The notes: a model not told the origin generated them from the letters alone. Numbered from the stretch's first letter, positions 1 to 12,798 are shown. The stretch is 64,000 bases of DNA from Pseudoclavibacter sp. RFBB5 (GCF_002931555.1 NZ_PSTZ01000007.1:434001-498000); one strand, 5' to 3'. Made by a program: numbers and translations.

Positions 1-14
1 AGATGGAACGGGAG

Positions 15-902
15 TCACTCGCGACCGAGGTCGCGGTGCCGCACGCTGATGATCGTGTCATCGCGTTCGCGCAGCAGGCTCGCGATGCGCTCGGTCATGG
101 CGACCGAGCGGTGCTTGCCGCCGGTGCATCCGACGGCCAGCGTCACGTGCCGCTTGTTCTCACGTTCGTAACCCCGCAGCACGGGGTCAAGCATCTCAAT
201 GTAGTGGGTCAGGAACTCGTCTGCACCTTCTTGGTCGAAGACGTAGTCGGAGACGCGCTTGTCGCGGCCGTTGAAGGCGCGGAGTTCCGGCTCCCAGAAA
301 GGGTTCGGCAGGAAGCGCATGTCGACGACCAGATCGGCATCCGTGGGGATGCCGTACTTGAAGCCGAAGCTCTGCACCGTCACGGCGACCTTGTTCTGGT
401 CGGCTTCGCCGAAGCGCTTGACGATGCGGGTCACCAGCTGATGGCCGTTGAGCTCCGAGGTGTCGATGACGATGTCGCTCGCCTCGCGGATCTCCTGGAG
501 GCGGCTGCGTTCGCGGGCGATGCCATCGAGGATCGTGCCGTTGCCCTGCAAGGGATGCGGGCGCCGGACAGCCTCGAACCGTCGCACGAGCGTTCCGTCG
601 GTCGCATCGAGGAAGAGAACGTCGACCTCGTGCGTCTCCCTGAGCCCGCCCACGAGCGCGGTGAACTCCTCGAGGAGGTGGCCGCCACGCACGTCGACCG
701 AGACGGCGAGCTTCGGGAGCGAGTCTCGCGCCTTTCCGGCGACCTCGATGAGGGGCCTGATCATCTGCGGGGGCAGATTGTCGACCACGAACCAGTCGAG
801 GTCCTCGAACGCCTTGCACGCGGTGGACCGCCCCGCACCGGACATGCCGGTGACGATCATGATGTGCTGGCGTCCTTCGCCGTCGATCTCCGCCGAACTC
901 AT
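15..902 (-). CDS. rapZ: RapZ-family nucleotide-binding protein (RNase adapter / YvcJ type)
   Basis: 295 aa, the usual size of the RapZ family. The N-terminal P-loop reads GMSGAGRS (about residues 19-26), with Arg replacing the usual Lys, as I recall for actinobacterial members. The C-terminal half carries the conserved GCTGGKHRSV segment. In E. coli RapZ controls GlmZ decay and so glucosamine-6-phosphate synthesis; the actinobacterial role is less clear. A strong ribosome site (GGAGGTGA) lies about 7 nt before the ATG. It follows uvrC by 58 nt on the same strand. Its usual neighbour whiA would lie just left of the window. Confidence 0.93.
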   Translation of the reverse strand: MSSAEIDGEGRQHIMIVTGMSGAGRSTACKAFEDLDWFVVDNLPPQMIRPLIEVAGKARDSLPKLAVSVDVRGGHLLEEFTALVGGLRETHEVDVLFLDATDGTLVRRFEAVRRPHPLQGNGTILDGIARERSRLQEIREASDIVIDTSELNGHQLVTRIVKRFGEADQNKVAVTVQSFGFKYGIPTDADLVVDMRFLPNPFWEPELRAFNGRDKRVSDYVFDQEGADEFLTHYIEMLDPVLRGYERENKRHVTLAVGCTGGKHRSVAMTERIASLLRERDDTIISVRHRDLGRE

Positions 903-960
903 GCGCAGGTCACCTCCCGTGGACTAAAACACCAGCCTACATAGCCGGAGCGTGCGTCTC

Positions 961-2882
961 TCACGCTTCCGCCGATTGCTCTCGCGCGAATCGCTCGGTT
1001 ATCGCGGTCGCCGTGGCCTCTCCGACTCCCTGCACGCTCGTGAGCTCCTCGACGGTGGCCGCCCGGAGTCTCTTGACCGAGCCGAACTTCTTGAGGAGGG
1101 CGGCGACGCGCGTCGGCCCGAGGCCCGGGACGTCCGCGAGGACCGTGCCGATGTCGGCTTTGCGCTTCGTACGCTGATGGCGGATCGCGAAGCGGTGCGC
1201 CTCGTCTCGAAGACGCTGCACGAGGAAGAGCGCTTCGGACCCTCGAGGGAGGATGACCGGGAAGTCGTCGTCCGGGAGCCAGAGCTCCTCGAGCCGCTTG
1301 GCGATGCCGACGACGGCGATGCCACGCACCCCGGATTCCTCGAGCGCGCGTTGCGCCGCGTTGACCTGCGGCACTCCGCCGTCGATGAGCAGCAGTTGCG
1401 GTCGGTAGGCGAACTTGGCCCGTGTGGATTCCTGCGTCGACGCTTTCACGCGATCCGCGGAGAGGGCTGCGTCCTCGACGATATCGGCCGGTGTCGCGTC
1501 GTCGCGCAGGTAGGCGAGGCGCCGCGCGAGCACCTGGCGAATGGAGTCCGTGTCGTCCGTCGACGACGCGATGTTGAATCGCCGGTAGTGCGACTTCCGC
1601 GCCAGGCCGTCCTCGAAGACCACCATGGAGCCGACGATGCCGGTGCCTTGCAGGTGCGAGATGTCGTAGCACTCGATGCGAAGCGGCGCCTCGGCCAAGC
1701 CCAGCGCGTTCTGCAGCTCGGTGAGCGCATCCGATCGCGCGACGTAGTCGCTGCTGCGTTTGAGCTTGTACTGCGCGAGCGACCCCATGGCGTTGATCGT
1801 CGCGGTCTTGAGGAGTTCGGATTTCGGGCCCCGCTGCGCCGTTCGCAGGTTCACCTTGGCCTGTCTGGTCGCCTCAAGCCATTCCGACAGGGCTTCGGAG
1901 TCGTCGGGCAAGGCCGGCACGATGATCTCACCTGGTGGGAAGAGTCCGTCCTTCCCGTAGACGCGCTGCATCGTCTGGTCGATGATCGTTCCCAGGTCGG
2001 TGTCGAGTTCCTTGTCGAGCACCCAGTTGCGAACGCCGCGGATGCGGCCGCCGCGAACCGTGAACTGCTGCACGGATGCGCTCAGCTCGTCCTCCGCGAT
2101 GCCGAAGAGGTCGAGGTCGACGTTGTCCGGCAGGACGACCGCGCTCTTCTCCAGGACGTTCTCGAGCGCTCCGATGCGGTCACGCAGCCTGGCTGCGTCC
2201 TCGAAGCGCATCTCGCTGGCTGCGAGCTTCATCTCCTCCTGCAGCGTCGTCAGCAGGCTGCGGTCGTAGCTCTCCATGAACCGCACGAACTCGTTCACGA
2301 TCACGCGGTGCTCCGCGATGGTCACGCGTCCGCTGCAGGGCCCTCCGCACCGGCCGATCTGGCCCGGGAAGCACGGGCGTCCGCTCTGCATGGCGCGCTT
2401 GTAGTTCGAGTCGTTGCAGGTTCGGATCGGGAACGCCTTGACCATGAGGTCGATGGTCTCGTTGACCGCCCATACCTTGGGGTACGGACCGAAGTACCTG
2501 GCACCGCGGATCTTCGGGTTGCGGGTGACGAGGACGCGCGGCGCCTCGTCGCCGAGCGTGACCGCCATGAACGGGTAGCTCTTGTCGTCCTTGAACTTGA
2601 CGTTGAAGGGCGGCGAGAACTCCTGGATCCAGGTGTACTCGAGCTGCAGGGCCTCGGTCTCGGTGCGCACGACGGTCCACTCGACACGAGTTGCCGTCGT
2701 CACCATGTGCCGCGTGCGTTCGTGCAGCCGCTCGAGTGGCGCGAAGTAGTTGCTCAGGCGCGCGCGGAGGTTCTTGGCCTTCCCGACGTAGAGCACGCGG
2801 TCGTTGTCCCCGAGGAACCTGTAGACCCCGGGGGCTGTGGGGATGTCGCCCGTCGCGGGACGATATGGCAGGACGTTCGCCA

Positions 2883-2883
<1 letters not shown>
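961..2883 (-). CDS. uvrC: UvrABC excinuclease subunit C
   Basis: 640 aa. In nucleotide excision repair UvrC makes both incisions around the lesion once UvrB is loaded. The N-terminus has the GIY-YIG nuclease fold (PGVYRFLG then [13 protein letters not shown]). A UVR motif that contacts UvrB lies near residue 210, followed by the RNase H-like second nuclease region (LLIDGG) and C-terminal helix-hairpin-helix repeats ([17 protein letters not shown] and VQGVGEATA). The ATG shares one base with the uvrA stop (TGATG), so translation is probably coupled. It is the third gene of the uvrB-uvrA-uvrC run. Confidence 0.97.
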
Positions 2884-5756
<2,873 letters not shown>

Positions 5757-5818
5757 AGCTCTTTCAGGTTCTCTATTCGTGTGGATGCTGTGCGCCCGTC
5801 AGAGGCGCGCGGCCGCGG

Positions 5819-7897
5819 TCACCCCTTGGTGACGTGCCCGGCTCGTTCCATGGTCCGGAGGTCTTGCTTCAGCGCCGAGAGCTCATCGCGAAGGCGGGCG
5901 GCGAGCTCGAACTTGAGCTCGCTGGCCGCGTCGAGCATCTGCGCGTTGAGGTCAGAGATCATGTTCTCGAGCTCGCGTGCGCCGGATGCGGCGAGACCCT
6001 CTCGCTTGAGCTTAGGTGTCGTCTGCCGCTTGTTGTCGCCCTTGCCGCGAGATGCGAGGAGGTTCTCGGTGTCCTGCCCCTCACGCATGAGCGACTCCGT
6101 GATGTCTGCGATCTTCTTGCGCAGCGGGGTCGGGTCGATGCCGTGCTCCTTGTTGTAGGCGAGCTGGCGGTCGCGGCGCCGGTCGGTCTCCTCGATGGCT
6201 TGCGCCATGCTGTCGGTGATGCGGTCGGCGTACATGTGCACCTCGCCCGTCACGTTTCGGGCGGCGCGTCCGATGGTCTGGATGAGGGACGTGCTGGAGC
6301 GCAGGAACCCCTCCTTGTCGGCGTCCAGGATCGCGACGAGCGACACCTCCGGCAGGTCGAGGCCCTCGCGGAGGAGGTTGATGCCGACGAGCACATCGTA
6401 GAGTCCGGCACGAAGCTCCGAGAGGAGCTCCACCCGGCGCAGCGTGTCGACGTCGGCGTGCAGGTAGCGGACCCGGACGCCGTTCTCGCCGAGGAAGTCA
6501 GTGAGCTCCTCTGCCATCTTCTTGGTGAGGGTCGTGACGAGGACTCGCTCGTCGCGATCTGCGCGGACTCGGATCTCCTCGAGCAGGTCGTCGATCTGGC
6601 CCTTTGACGGCTTCACGATGATCTGCGGATCGACGAGGCCCGTCGGGCGGATGATCTGCTCGACGAACCCGTCAGCTTGCGCGAGCTCGTACTTGCCCGG
6701 CGTCGCCGACAGGTACACGGTCTGACCGACGCGGTCGCTGAACTCGTCCCACCGAAGCGGTCGGTTGTCGAGGGCGCTCGGCAGGCGGAATCCATGGTCG
6801 ACGAGCGTGCGCTTCCGCGAGGCGTCACCCTCGTACATCGCGCCGATCTGCGGCACGGTCACGTGCGACTCGTCGATGACGGTGATGAAGTCGTCCGGGA
6901 AGTAGTCGATGAGGCAGTGCGGGGCCTCGCCGGGCGCACGACCATCCATGTGCCTCGAGTAGTTCTCGATGCCGGAGCAGAAGCCGATCTGCTCCATCAT
7001 CTCCAGATCGAAGGAGGTTCGCATGCGGAGCCGCTGGGCTTCGAGCAGCTTCTGCTCGCGCTCGAAGACGCCGAGGCGATCGTCGAGTTCGTCGCGGATC
7101 TGGCCCATGGCCCGCTGCATCGCATCCGCACCTGCCACGTAGTGCGAGCCAGGGAAGACGCTCACGGAGTCCATGGAGCGGACGACGTCACCGGTCAGCG
7201 GGTTGAGGGCCGTCAGCGCCTCGATCTCGTCGCCGAACATCTCGATCCGGATCGCGAGCTCCTCGTAGACGGGGATGATCTCGATCGTGTCGCCCCGAAC
7301 TCGGAAGGTGCCGCGTTGGAAGGCCACGTCGTTGCGCTGGTACTGCATGGTGACGAAGCGCCGGAGCAGCTCCTGGCGCGGGATGCGGTCTCCGACGTGG
7401 AGCGCGAGCATCGAGTTGAAGTACTCCTCCGGCTTCCCGAGGCCGTAGATGCAGGAGACCGTGGAGACGACGATGACGTCGCGCCGACTCAGGAGCGAGT
7501 TCGTCGTGGAGTGCCGGAGCCGCTCGACCTCCTCGTTCACCGAGCTGTCCTTCTCGATGAAGGTGTCGGTCTGCGGGACGTACGCCTCCGGCTGGTAGTA
7601 GTCGTAGTAGGAGACGAAGTACTCGACGGCGTTGTTCGGCATGAGCTCGCGGAACTCCGTCGCGAGCTGCGCCGCCAGGGTCTTGTTGTGCGCTAGCACG
7701 AGGGCCGGGCGCTGCAGCTTCTCGATGAGCCACGCGGTCGTGGCGGATTTTCCGGTTCCGGTCGCCCCGAGCAGGACGACATCCGGTTCGCCGGCATTGA
7801 TGCGACTCGCAAGCTCGTCGATGGCCTTCGGCTGGTCGCCACTCGGCGTGTACTCGCTGACGACTTCGAAGGGACGGACGCTGCGTGTTGCTTGCAT
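5819..7897 (-). CDS. uvrB: UvrABC excinuclease subunit B, helicase-like
   Basis: 692 aa from the chosen start. UvrB verifies the lesion and recruits UvrC. Visible are the Walker A motif GATGTGKS, the tyrosine-rich beta-hairpin ([10 protein letters not shown]), helicase motifs ([13 protein letters not shown]) and a C-terminal UVR domain that binds UvrC. The start MQATRSV was preferred to an in-frame codon 63 nt upstream, because the upstream part is not UvrB-like and crosses the dps terminator hairpin. TACACT lies exactly 6 nt before this ATG and there is no ribosome site, which predicts a leaderless mRNA. A LexA-like box overlaps the promoter. Confidence 0.97.
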   Translation of the reverse strand: MQATRSVRPFEVVSEYTPSGDQPKAIDELASRINAGEPDVVLLGATGTGKSATTAWLIEKLQRPALVLAHNKTLAAQLATEFRELMPNNAVEYFVSYYDYYQPEAYVPQTDTFIEKDSSVNEEVERLRHSTTNSLLSRRDVIVVSTVSCIYGLGKPEEYFNSMLALHVGDRIPRQELLRRFVTMQYQRNDVAFQRGTFRVRGDTIEIIPVYEELAIRIEMFGDEIEALTALNPLTGDVVRSMDSVSVFPGSHYVAGADAMQRAMGQIRDELDDRLGVFEREQKLLEAQRLRMRTSFDLEMMEQIGFCSGIENYSRHMDGRAPGEAPHCLIDYFPDDFITVIDESHVTVPQIGAMYEGDASRKRTLVDHGFRLPSALDNRPLRWDEFSDRVGQTVYLSATPGKYELAQADGFVEQIIRPTGLVDPQIIVKPSKGQIDDLLEEIRVRADRDERVLVTTLTKKMAEELTDFLGENGVRVRYLHADVDTLRRVELLSELRAGLYDVLVGINLLREGLDLPEVSLVAILDADKEGFLRSSTSLIQTIGRAARNVTGEVHMYADRITDSMAQAIEETDRRRDRQLAYNKEHGIDPTPLRKKIADITESLMREGQDTENLLASRGKGDNKRQTTPKLKREGLAASGARELENMISDLNAQMLDAASELKFELAARLRDELSALKQDLRTMERAGHVTKG

Positions 7898-7898
7898 A

Positions 7899-7910
7899 GA
7901 ACAAGTGTAC
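7899..7910. promoter_or_regulatory. Putative LexA (SOS) box over the uvrB promoter
   Basis: GAACAAGTGTAC on the plus strand matches the actinobacterial SOS core GAAC-N4-GTTC at 7 of 8 fixed positions. It starts 2 nt upstream of the uvrB start codon and contains the predicted -10 hexamer, so a bound repressor would block transcription directly. uvrB is an SOS gene in many bacteria. The match is imperfect and no protein data support it. Confidence 0.5.
7904..7909 (-). promoter_or_regulatory. -10 hexamer TACACT of uvrB, leaderless type
   Basis: TACACT is separated from the uvrB ATG by exactly 6 nt, which places the transcription start at or next to the start codon. It is embedded in the LexA-like box. 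Confidence 0.5.
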
Positions 7911-7927
7911 GTGGCGGCTGCGACATT

Positions 7928-7971
7928 TCGGGGCCTCCGTGATGCGCTCTGCGCGATCACGGAGGCCCCGA
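7928..7971 (-). terminator. Intrinsic-type hairpin after dps
   Basis: A perfect 16-bp inverted repeat (TCGGGGCCTCCGTGAT and its complement) with a 12-nt loop lies 17 nt after the dps stop and before uvrB. There is no clear U-tract, as is common in high-GC actinobacteria. It separates dps from the uvr genes. Confidence 0.75.
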
Positions 7972-7988
7972 TGTGCAGTCGGCGCGGA

Positions 7989-8525
7989 CTAGTCCTCGCT
8001 CGAGAGCACGCCCTGCGTGTTCTCGAGGTGTGCGCGGATGAACCACTGGAACTTCTCCAGCTCGGACACCTGGCCGATGACCAGGTCCTGGGTCACGAGG
8101 TCGAGGTCGTCGAGGCGCTTGATGGCCTCGCGGTGGTCGGTGATGACGCCCACGTAGACGTGGTCCAGCGCCTCGAGGTGCTGGCGGGTGCCTGCGCGGA
8201 ACACCTCGTAGTCACCCCAGGTGCGGGCCTGGACGAGCGCGCCCGGCAGGCCGTTCGGCGGCACGCCGAGGGTCGCCATGCGCTCCGCGACCTCGTCGGC
8301 ATAACCGCGGACGAGTTCGATCTGGGGGTCGAGCATCTCGTGGACGCTGATGAAGTCGCGCCCGATGACGTTCCAGTGGGCGTGCTTCAGCGTGAGGTGC
8401 AGGTCGTTGAGGGCGTGAAGGCGAAGCTGGAGGAGCTCGCCGATCTCGTGGCCCTTGTCGAGCGAGAGCCCGGGGACGGTGTACTCGCCGTTCTCGGTGT
8501 GCTGGCTTGAGGCTGTTGTGGTCAT
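7989..8525 (-). CDS. dps: Dps-family ferritin-like DNA-protection protein
   Basis: 178 aa. Dps dodecamers oxidise and store iron using peroxide and can coat DNA during stress. The ferroxidase signature is clear: HAHWNVIG, then FISVHEMLD, giving the two His, the Asp and the Glu of the interface site. The C-terminal helix includes [14 protein letters not shown]. The start MTTTASS was chosen over an in-frame codon 72 nt upstream because AGAGAGGA lies about 7 nt before it. It is monocistronic, divergent from the YigZ-family gene and closed by a strong hairpin. Confidence 0.95.
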   Translation of the reverse strand: MTTTASSQHTENGEYTVPGLSLDKGHEIGELLQLRLHALNDLHLTLKHAHWNVIGRDFISVHEMLDPQIELVRGYADEVAERMATLGVPPNGLPGALVQARTWGDYEVFRAGTRQHLEALDHVYVGVITDHREAIKRLDDLDLVTQDLVIGQVSELEKFQWFIRAHLENTQGVLSSED

Positions 8526-8658
8526 CTCAGTCCTCTCTTGGGAGCGCGAGTCGCGGATCCCGGTCGATGAGTCCCGTTCAGTGCGGGGGAAGACCAACCT
8601 TGTCAGCCAGGTCTGAACGTTTGGTCAGAGGACTGCCGAGGATGCGCGGCGACCGCCG

Positions 8659-8664
8659 TAGACT
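8659..8664 (+). promoter_or_regulatory. -10 hexamer TAGACT of the yigZ-family gene, leaderless type
   Basis: TAGACT lies exactly 6 nt before the ATG at 8671 and no ribosome site is present, so the transcript probably begins at the start codon. No good -35 is visible. Confidence 0.45.
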
Positions 8665-8670
8665 GCCGGG

Positions 8671-9393
8671 ATGCGCGCCGCACAGTCAGGGGGCAGCCCG
8701 TCGAGCGGGCGTGCCGACTCGGCGCCGAGCTACGGGGTACTCGCCGATCTGGGTCCGCTCGACAACGAGATCGAGATCCGCCGCTCCCGGTTCATCTGCC
8801 GCCTCCAGCGAGTGGAGAGCGAAGCGGAGGCAAGGGCGGTCATCGCCGATCGGCGGGCCGCACACCGACTCGCGCGCCATCACTGCAGTGCGTTCGTGGT
8901 GGGTGCCGGGCGAGATGTCCAGCGCTCGAACGATGATGGCGAACCTGGCGGGACGGCTGGGACGCCCATGCTCGAGGCGCTCGTGCTGCACGAGCGCGAG
9001 CGGGGCATCCCGTCCTCGGCCGACCTCAGCGACGTCGTCGCTGTGGTCACGCGGTACTTCGGCGGCGTTCTGCTCGGCGCAGGCGGGCTCGTGCGCGCCT
9101 ACTCGGAGTCCGTCTCGGCAACCCTGCAGCTCGCACGACTCGCGACGCGCGAGGCGAGGGCGATCTTCGGTCTCGAAGCGCCGCACGCCACCGCAGGTCA
9201 GTGGGAGAACGAGCTGCGCGTCCGCGGCGTGCTCGTGGCCGGAACCGACTACGCCGGAGCCACAGCCATGTTGAGCCTGGCCATCCCCGACTCGCCTGAC
9301 GCGCGCGGGCGTCTGGCTGCTGAGGTGGCGGCGGTCACCGCCGGCCGGGGCTCGCTCGTCCCCCTCGGCGCCGAGTGGGTCGATCTCGCCTAG
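8671..9393 (+). CDS. yigZ: YigZ / IMPACT-family protein
   Basis: 240 aa, slightly longer than typical family members because of a low-complexity N-terminus of about 20 residues. Two family signatures are intact: DDGEPGGTAGTPML and VVTRYFGGVLLGAGGLVRAY. The C-terminal ferredoxin-like domain is present but diverged. IMPACT proteins inhibit Gcn2 signalling in eukaryotes; the bacterial role is not established. It is a single gene divergent from dps. Confidence 0.93.
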   Translation: MRAAQSGGSPSSGRADSAPSYGVLADLGPLDNEIEIRRSRFICRLQRVESEAEARAVIADRRAAHRLARHHCSAFVVGAGRDVQRSNDDGEPGGTAGTPMLEALVLHERERGIPSSADLSDVVAVVTRYFGGVLLGAGGLVRAYSESVSATLQLARLATREARAIFGLEAPHATAGQWENELRVRGVLVAGTDYAGATAMLSLAIPDSPDARGRLAAEVAAVTAGRGSLVPLGAEWVDLA

Positions 9394-9405
9394 GGCGTGC
9401 ACGCG

Positions 9406-9666
9406 TCACCTCCGGGAAGCCGTCACCATGAGGTACTCCCAGTTCATCTGGCCGTCCTGCAGGGAACGGTCGGCGAGTGCCGCCAGGTCTGCGTCCAGTG
9501 CAGCCACTCGCGCTCTGTGGTCGGTCACACCGCGGTCTGACAGCCCGTGTCCGCGCTCGTCGTACCGGATCACCGTTGCGATGCGGCCGAGCTCCACGAG
9601 GAAGTGGCGCCAGACAGGGCTCTGCCAATCGAACTGCAGATGACTCAGCGCCCCCGCAGGACTCAT
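9406..9666 (-). pseudogene. Remnant of an alpha/beta hydrolase
   Basis: An 86-codon frame with part of an alpha/beta hydrolase fold: LSHLQFDWQSPVWRHFLVEL then VIRYDERGHGLSD, the segment around the second strand and the oxyanion side. The first strand is missing, since only about 16 unrelated codons lie before an upstream stop. The GxSxG nucleophile, acid and His are also missing, so it cannot be an active hydrolase. The last 20 residues do not look hydrolase-like and may come from a deletion junction. It lies between convergent yigZ and coaE. It could be a small expressed protein, but no ribosome site supports this. Confidence 0.55.
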
Positions 9667-9748
9667 GCTAGAACTCCCGAGCGCGCAGCACCCCCCATCG
9701 TCAGCCCACTGTCAGGCTCAGGCGCGGGACCAGGCGCGCGTCCGTCGG

Positions 9749-10384
9749 TCAGACTCCGTACGTCTGCGTCTCCGGTGCTCGAAGGCTCGCGGCCGTGATC
9801 CGGCGCCACTCGGCGTCGACTTGATCGAGTGTCTCGTCGAGGGGGGCGCTCGTGTCGATGAGCACGTCGGCGATCCGACGCCGCTCGTCATCGCTCGCCT
9901 GCGATGCGATTCGAGCCTGCGCGTCTTCCGGTGTCATGCCGCGACCCCCGACGAGACGCTCCTCGCGGATGTTGGCCGGCGCATCCGCAACCCAGATCTC
10001 CTCGTAGTCGTAGTTGCTCGTCGATTCGACGAGCAGCGGGATGACATGCACGACAAGGGCCGCCGGGTCGTCGGCGAGCACCTCATCGAGCTTCTCCCCC
10101 GTGAGGCGACGCACCTCCGGGTGCACGATGTCGTTGAGTGCCCCGCGTGCCTCGTCGTCGCCGAAGACCAGCGCGCCGAGTGCGGGACGGTCCAGTGTTC
10201 CGTCCGCCAGGAGCACCTGCTGTCCGAAGCGCGCGACGATCTGTCGAAGCGCTGGAGCGCCGACGGTGACGGCCTCTCGCGCGAAGACGTCGGCGTCGAG
10301 GATCACGCCGCCGAGCTCGGCAAGTCGGTTGGCGATGGTCGTCTTGCCGGATCCGATTCCCCCGGTCAGCGCGATGGTGACCAT
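9749..10384 (-). CDS. coaE: Dephospho-CoA kinase
   Basis: 211 aa. It phosphorylates the ribose 3'-hydroxyl of dephospho-CoA, the last step of CoA synthesis. The P-loop GGIGSGKT is at residues 8-15, followed by LGGVILDAD and the lid region. The start MVTIALTGG was chosen because it places the P-loop at the family position; the open frame extends far upstream without homology. GAGAGGA lies about 10 nt upstream. Actinobacterial coaE usually follows rpsA, as here, but the two are separated by the oppositely oriented DUF4126 gene. Confidence 0.95.
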   Translation of the reverse strand: MVTIALTGGIGSGKTTIANRLAELGGVILDADVFAREAVTVGAPALRQIVARFGQQVLLADGTLDRPALGALVFGDDEARGALNDIVHPEVRRLTGEKLDEVLADDPAALVVHVIPLLVESTSNYDYEEIWVADAPANIREERLVGGRGMTPEDAQARIASQASDDERRRIADVLIDTSAPLDETLDQVDAEWRRITAASLRAPETQTYGV

Positions 10385-10540
10385 GATGTGCTGTCCTCTC
10401 GTCTGCGCATGCCCTCCGACGGGCATCGTCGTGTGGCCAACGCTACTGCGCTCCGGCCGAGAGCACCCTCCGGCAATCCCGGGACGACCCGCCCCCGGGC
10501 TGATCGCGTGCCAGACTGGGACGCAGGAGGCACGAGACAC

Positions 10541-11185
10541 ATGCTTGAAATTCTGACCGGCCTGGGGCTCGCGACGGCGAGCGGCCTCAACGCGTTCATC
10601 CCACTGCTCGGGATCGGGCTTCTCGCCCGATTCACCGACCTCATCGCGCTTCCAGCAGGCTGGGCCTGGCTCAGCAACGACTGGGTGCTCATCATCGTCG
10701 GCGTGCTGCTCGTGCTCGAGCTCGTCGCCGACAAGGTCCCCGCGCTGGACCACGTCAACGACTGGATCCAGACGGTCATCCGCCCGACCTCCGGCGGTAT
10801 CGTCTTCGGGGCTGGCACCGCCAGCTCGACCGCAGCCATCCAGGACCCGGCCAGCTTCTTCACGAGCAACGCGTGGGTGCCAGTGGTCATCGGGATCGGC
10901 ATCGCCCTGCTGACCCACCTCACCAAGAGCAGCACCCGAGCCGCGGCGAACGTCGTGACAGCTGGTGCGGCCGCTCCGATCCTGAGCGTCGGCGAGGACG
11001 CCATCAGCGTCGGGCTGCTCTTCTCCGCGATTCTCGTGCCGCTGTTCGTGCTGGTCATGCTCGCAATGCTCGGTGTGCTCGCCTGGCTGCTGTTCCGCAG
11101 CTTCAAGCGCGTGCGCGACGCGCGCGCCGCCAGGTCGGGGCCTGCCGCTCCCCCGGTCCCGCCGGCCCCGGGCTTCACCGCCTGA
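10541..11185 (+). CDS. DUF4126 family membrane protein
   Basis: 214 aa with about four to five hydrophobic segments and a Pro/Ala-rich cytoplasmic tail. The opening ILTGLGLATASGLNAFIPLL and the later SSTRAAANVVTAG segment fit the DUF4126 family, whose function is unknown. The ATG has an excellent ribosome site (GCAGGAGG, 10 nt upstream). The reading frame is open well upstream, but that part overlaps coaE in antisense and is not credible. It is a lone plus-strand gene between coaE and rpsA, followed by its own terminator. Confidence 0.88.
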   Translation: MLEILTGLGLATASGLNAFIPLLGIGLLARFTDLIALPAGWAWLSNDWVLIIVGVLLVLELVADKVPALDHVNDWIQTVIRPTSGGIVFGAGTASSTAAIQDPASFFTSNAWVPVVIGIGIALLTHLTKSSTRAAANVVTAGAAAPILSVGEDAISVGLLFSAILVPLFVLVMLAMLGVLAWLLFRSFKRVRDARAARSGPAAPPVPPAPGFTA

Positions 11186-11210
11186 CCAGAACGAGCCCCG
11201 CTGGGACGTA

Positions 11211-11246
11211 GCAACGCCCGGCTGCTTCTCAGCGGCCGGGCGTTGC
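11211..11246 (+). terminator. Terminator hairpin after the DUF4126 gene
   Basis: A 12-bp perfect stem (GCAACGCCCGGC and its complement) with a 12-nt loop starts 25 nt after the stop codon. The tail is only weakly T-rich. Confidence 0.7.
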
Positions 11247-11283
11247 ATTCGCGCCGGTATCCGCGCCTCTCTCCCCACAACGG

Positions 11284-11319
11284 CCGAAGGCCGGCCCCAG
11301 AACTGGGACCGGCCTTCGG
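11284..11319 (-). terminator. Terminator hairpin after rpsA
   Basis: Arms of 17 nt around positions 11301-11302 pair along their full length in the minus-strand transcript with a single G-U wobble; the plus-strand transcript would have a C/A mismatch instead. This asymmetry fits termination of rpsA, which stops 22 nt upstream. Confidence 0.7.
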
Positions 11320-11340
11320 ATGCACTGCTGCTGCTGGGAA

Positions 11341-12798
11341 CTAGTTCCCTGCGAGCTTCTCGCGGAGGGCGGCAAGCGACTCGTCGTCGGCAAGCGTTCC
11401 TGCGCCAGCTGCTTCGCTCGCGAACGAGTTCGAGGAGCTCGACGGCGCGACGGCGCTGACGTTCTGCTCGATCTCGGCTGCGGATGCGACCTGCTTCTTG
11501 TGCGCTTCCCAGCGAGTCTGGGCGAGAGCGTACTCCTGCTCCCAAGCCTCGCGCTGTGCGTCGAAGCCTTCCTTCCACTCGTTGGTCTCGGGGTCGAAGC
11601 CCTCGGGGTACGTGTAGTTCCCCTCGGCGTCGTACTCGGAGACCATGCCGTAGAGCGCTGCGTCGAACTCGGTGCCCTCGGGGTCGACGCCATCGTTCGC
11701 CTGCTTGAGCGAGAGCGAGATGCGGCGACGGTCGAGGTCGATGTCGATGATCTTGACGAACAGCTCCTGGCCGACCGACACAACCTGCTCGGCGAGCTCG
11801 ACGTGGCCGCTGGAGAGCTCCGAGATGTGCACGAGGCCCTCGATGCCGTCTGCGACGCGAACGAACGCACCGAACGGAACGAGCTTCGTGACCTTGCCCG
11901 GTGCGATCTGACCGATGGCGTGCGTGCGTGCGAGCACCTGCCACGGGTCTTCCTGCGTTGCCTTCAGCGAGAGCGAGACACGCTCGCGGTCGAGGTCGAC
12001 CTCGAGGATCTCGACGGTGACCTCCTGGCCAACCTCGACGACCTCGGAGGCGTGCTCGATGTGCTTCCAGCTGAGCTCGGAGACGTGCACGAGGCCGTCA
12101 ACGCCACCCAGGTCGACGAACGCACCGAAGTTGACGATCGAGGAGACCACACCCTTGCGGACCTGGCCCTTCTGGAGGTTGTTGAGGAAGTTCGAGCGGG
12201 TCTCGGACTGGGTCTGCTCGAGGAGCGCGCGGCGCGAGAGCACGACGTTGTTGCGGTTCTTGTCGAGCTCGAGCACCTTGGCCTCGAGTTCCTGACCGAG
12301 GTACGGCGTGAGGTCGCGCACACGGCGGAGCTCGATGAGCGAGGCCGGGAGGAAGCCGCGGAGGCCGATGTCGACGATGAGACCGCCCTTGACGACCTCG
12401 ATGACGGTGCCGGTGACGACGCCGTCTTCTTCCTTGATCTTCTCCACGTCGCCCCAGGCGCGCTCGTACTGTGCGCGCTTCTTGGACAGGATCAGACGGC
12501 CTTCCTTGTCCTCCTTCTGGAGAACGAGGGCCTCAACGGTGTCGCCGACCTGAACGACCTCGGTGGGGTCGACGTCGTGCTTGATCGAAAGCTCGCGCGA
12601 GGGGATGACGCCCTCGGTCTTGTAACCGACGTCGAGGAGGACCTCGTCGCGGTCGATGCGAACGACGGTGCCCTCGATGAGGTCCCCGTCGTTGAAGAAC
12701 TTCAGCGTCTCTTCGACCGCGGCAAGAAAGTCCTCAGCAGATCCGATGTCGTTGATGGCGACCTGCTTGGTTGCCTTTTCGGTCGTGGTGGTGGTCAT
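11341..12798 (-). CDS. rpsA: 30S ribosomal protein S1
   Basis: 485 aa, the usual actinobacterial S1 length. Four S1 RNA-binding repeats occupy roughly residues 35-360, recognisable by GTVVRID, GTVIEVVKGG, GVVSSIVNFGAFVDLGG and GKVTKLVPFGAFVRVADG, each followed by a LVHISELS-type strand in the later repeats. The C-terminal 125 residues are acidic and Ala-rich. S1 helps structured mRNAs bind the 30S subunit, which matters less for the many predicted leaderless genes here. The ATG is preceded by a GGAG ribosome site in a roughly 110-nt leader. Confidence 0.98.
   Translation of the reverse strand: MTTTTTEKATKQVAINDIGSAEDFLAAVEETLKFFNDGDLIEGTVVRIDRDEVLLDVGYKTEGVIPSRELSIKHDVDPTEVVQVGDTVEALVLQKEDKEGRLILSKKRAQYERAWGDVEKIKEEDGVVTGTVIEVVKGGLIVDIGLRGFLPASLIELRRVRDLTPYLGQELEAKVLELDKNRNNVVLSRRALLEQTQSETRSNFLNNLQKGQVRKGVVSSIVNFGAFVDLGGVDGLVHVSELSWKHIEHASEVVEVGQEVTVEILEVDLDRERVSLSLKATQEDPWQVLARTHAIGQIAPGKVTKLVPFGAFVRVADGIEGLVHISELSSGHVELAEQVVSVGQELFVKIIDIDLDRRRISLSLKQANDGVDPEGTEFDAALYGMVSEYDAEGNYTYPEGFDPETNEWKEGFDAQREAWEQEYALAQTRWEAHKKQVASAAEIEQNVSAVAPSSSSNSFASEAAGAGTLADDESLAALREKLAGN

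Noticed and set aside
9749-11944. A 731-codon minus-strand frame that would extend coaE
   Set aside because: Only the last 211 codons are CoaE. The rest is antisense to the DUF4126 gene and overlaps rpsA in another frame.
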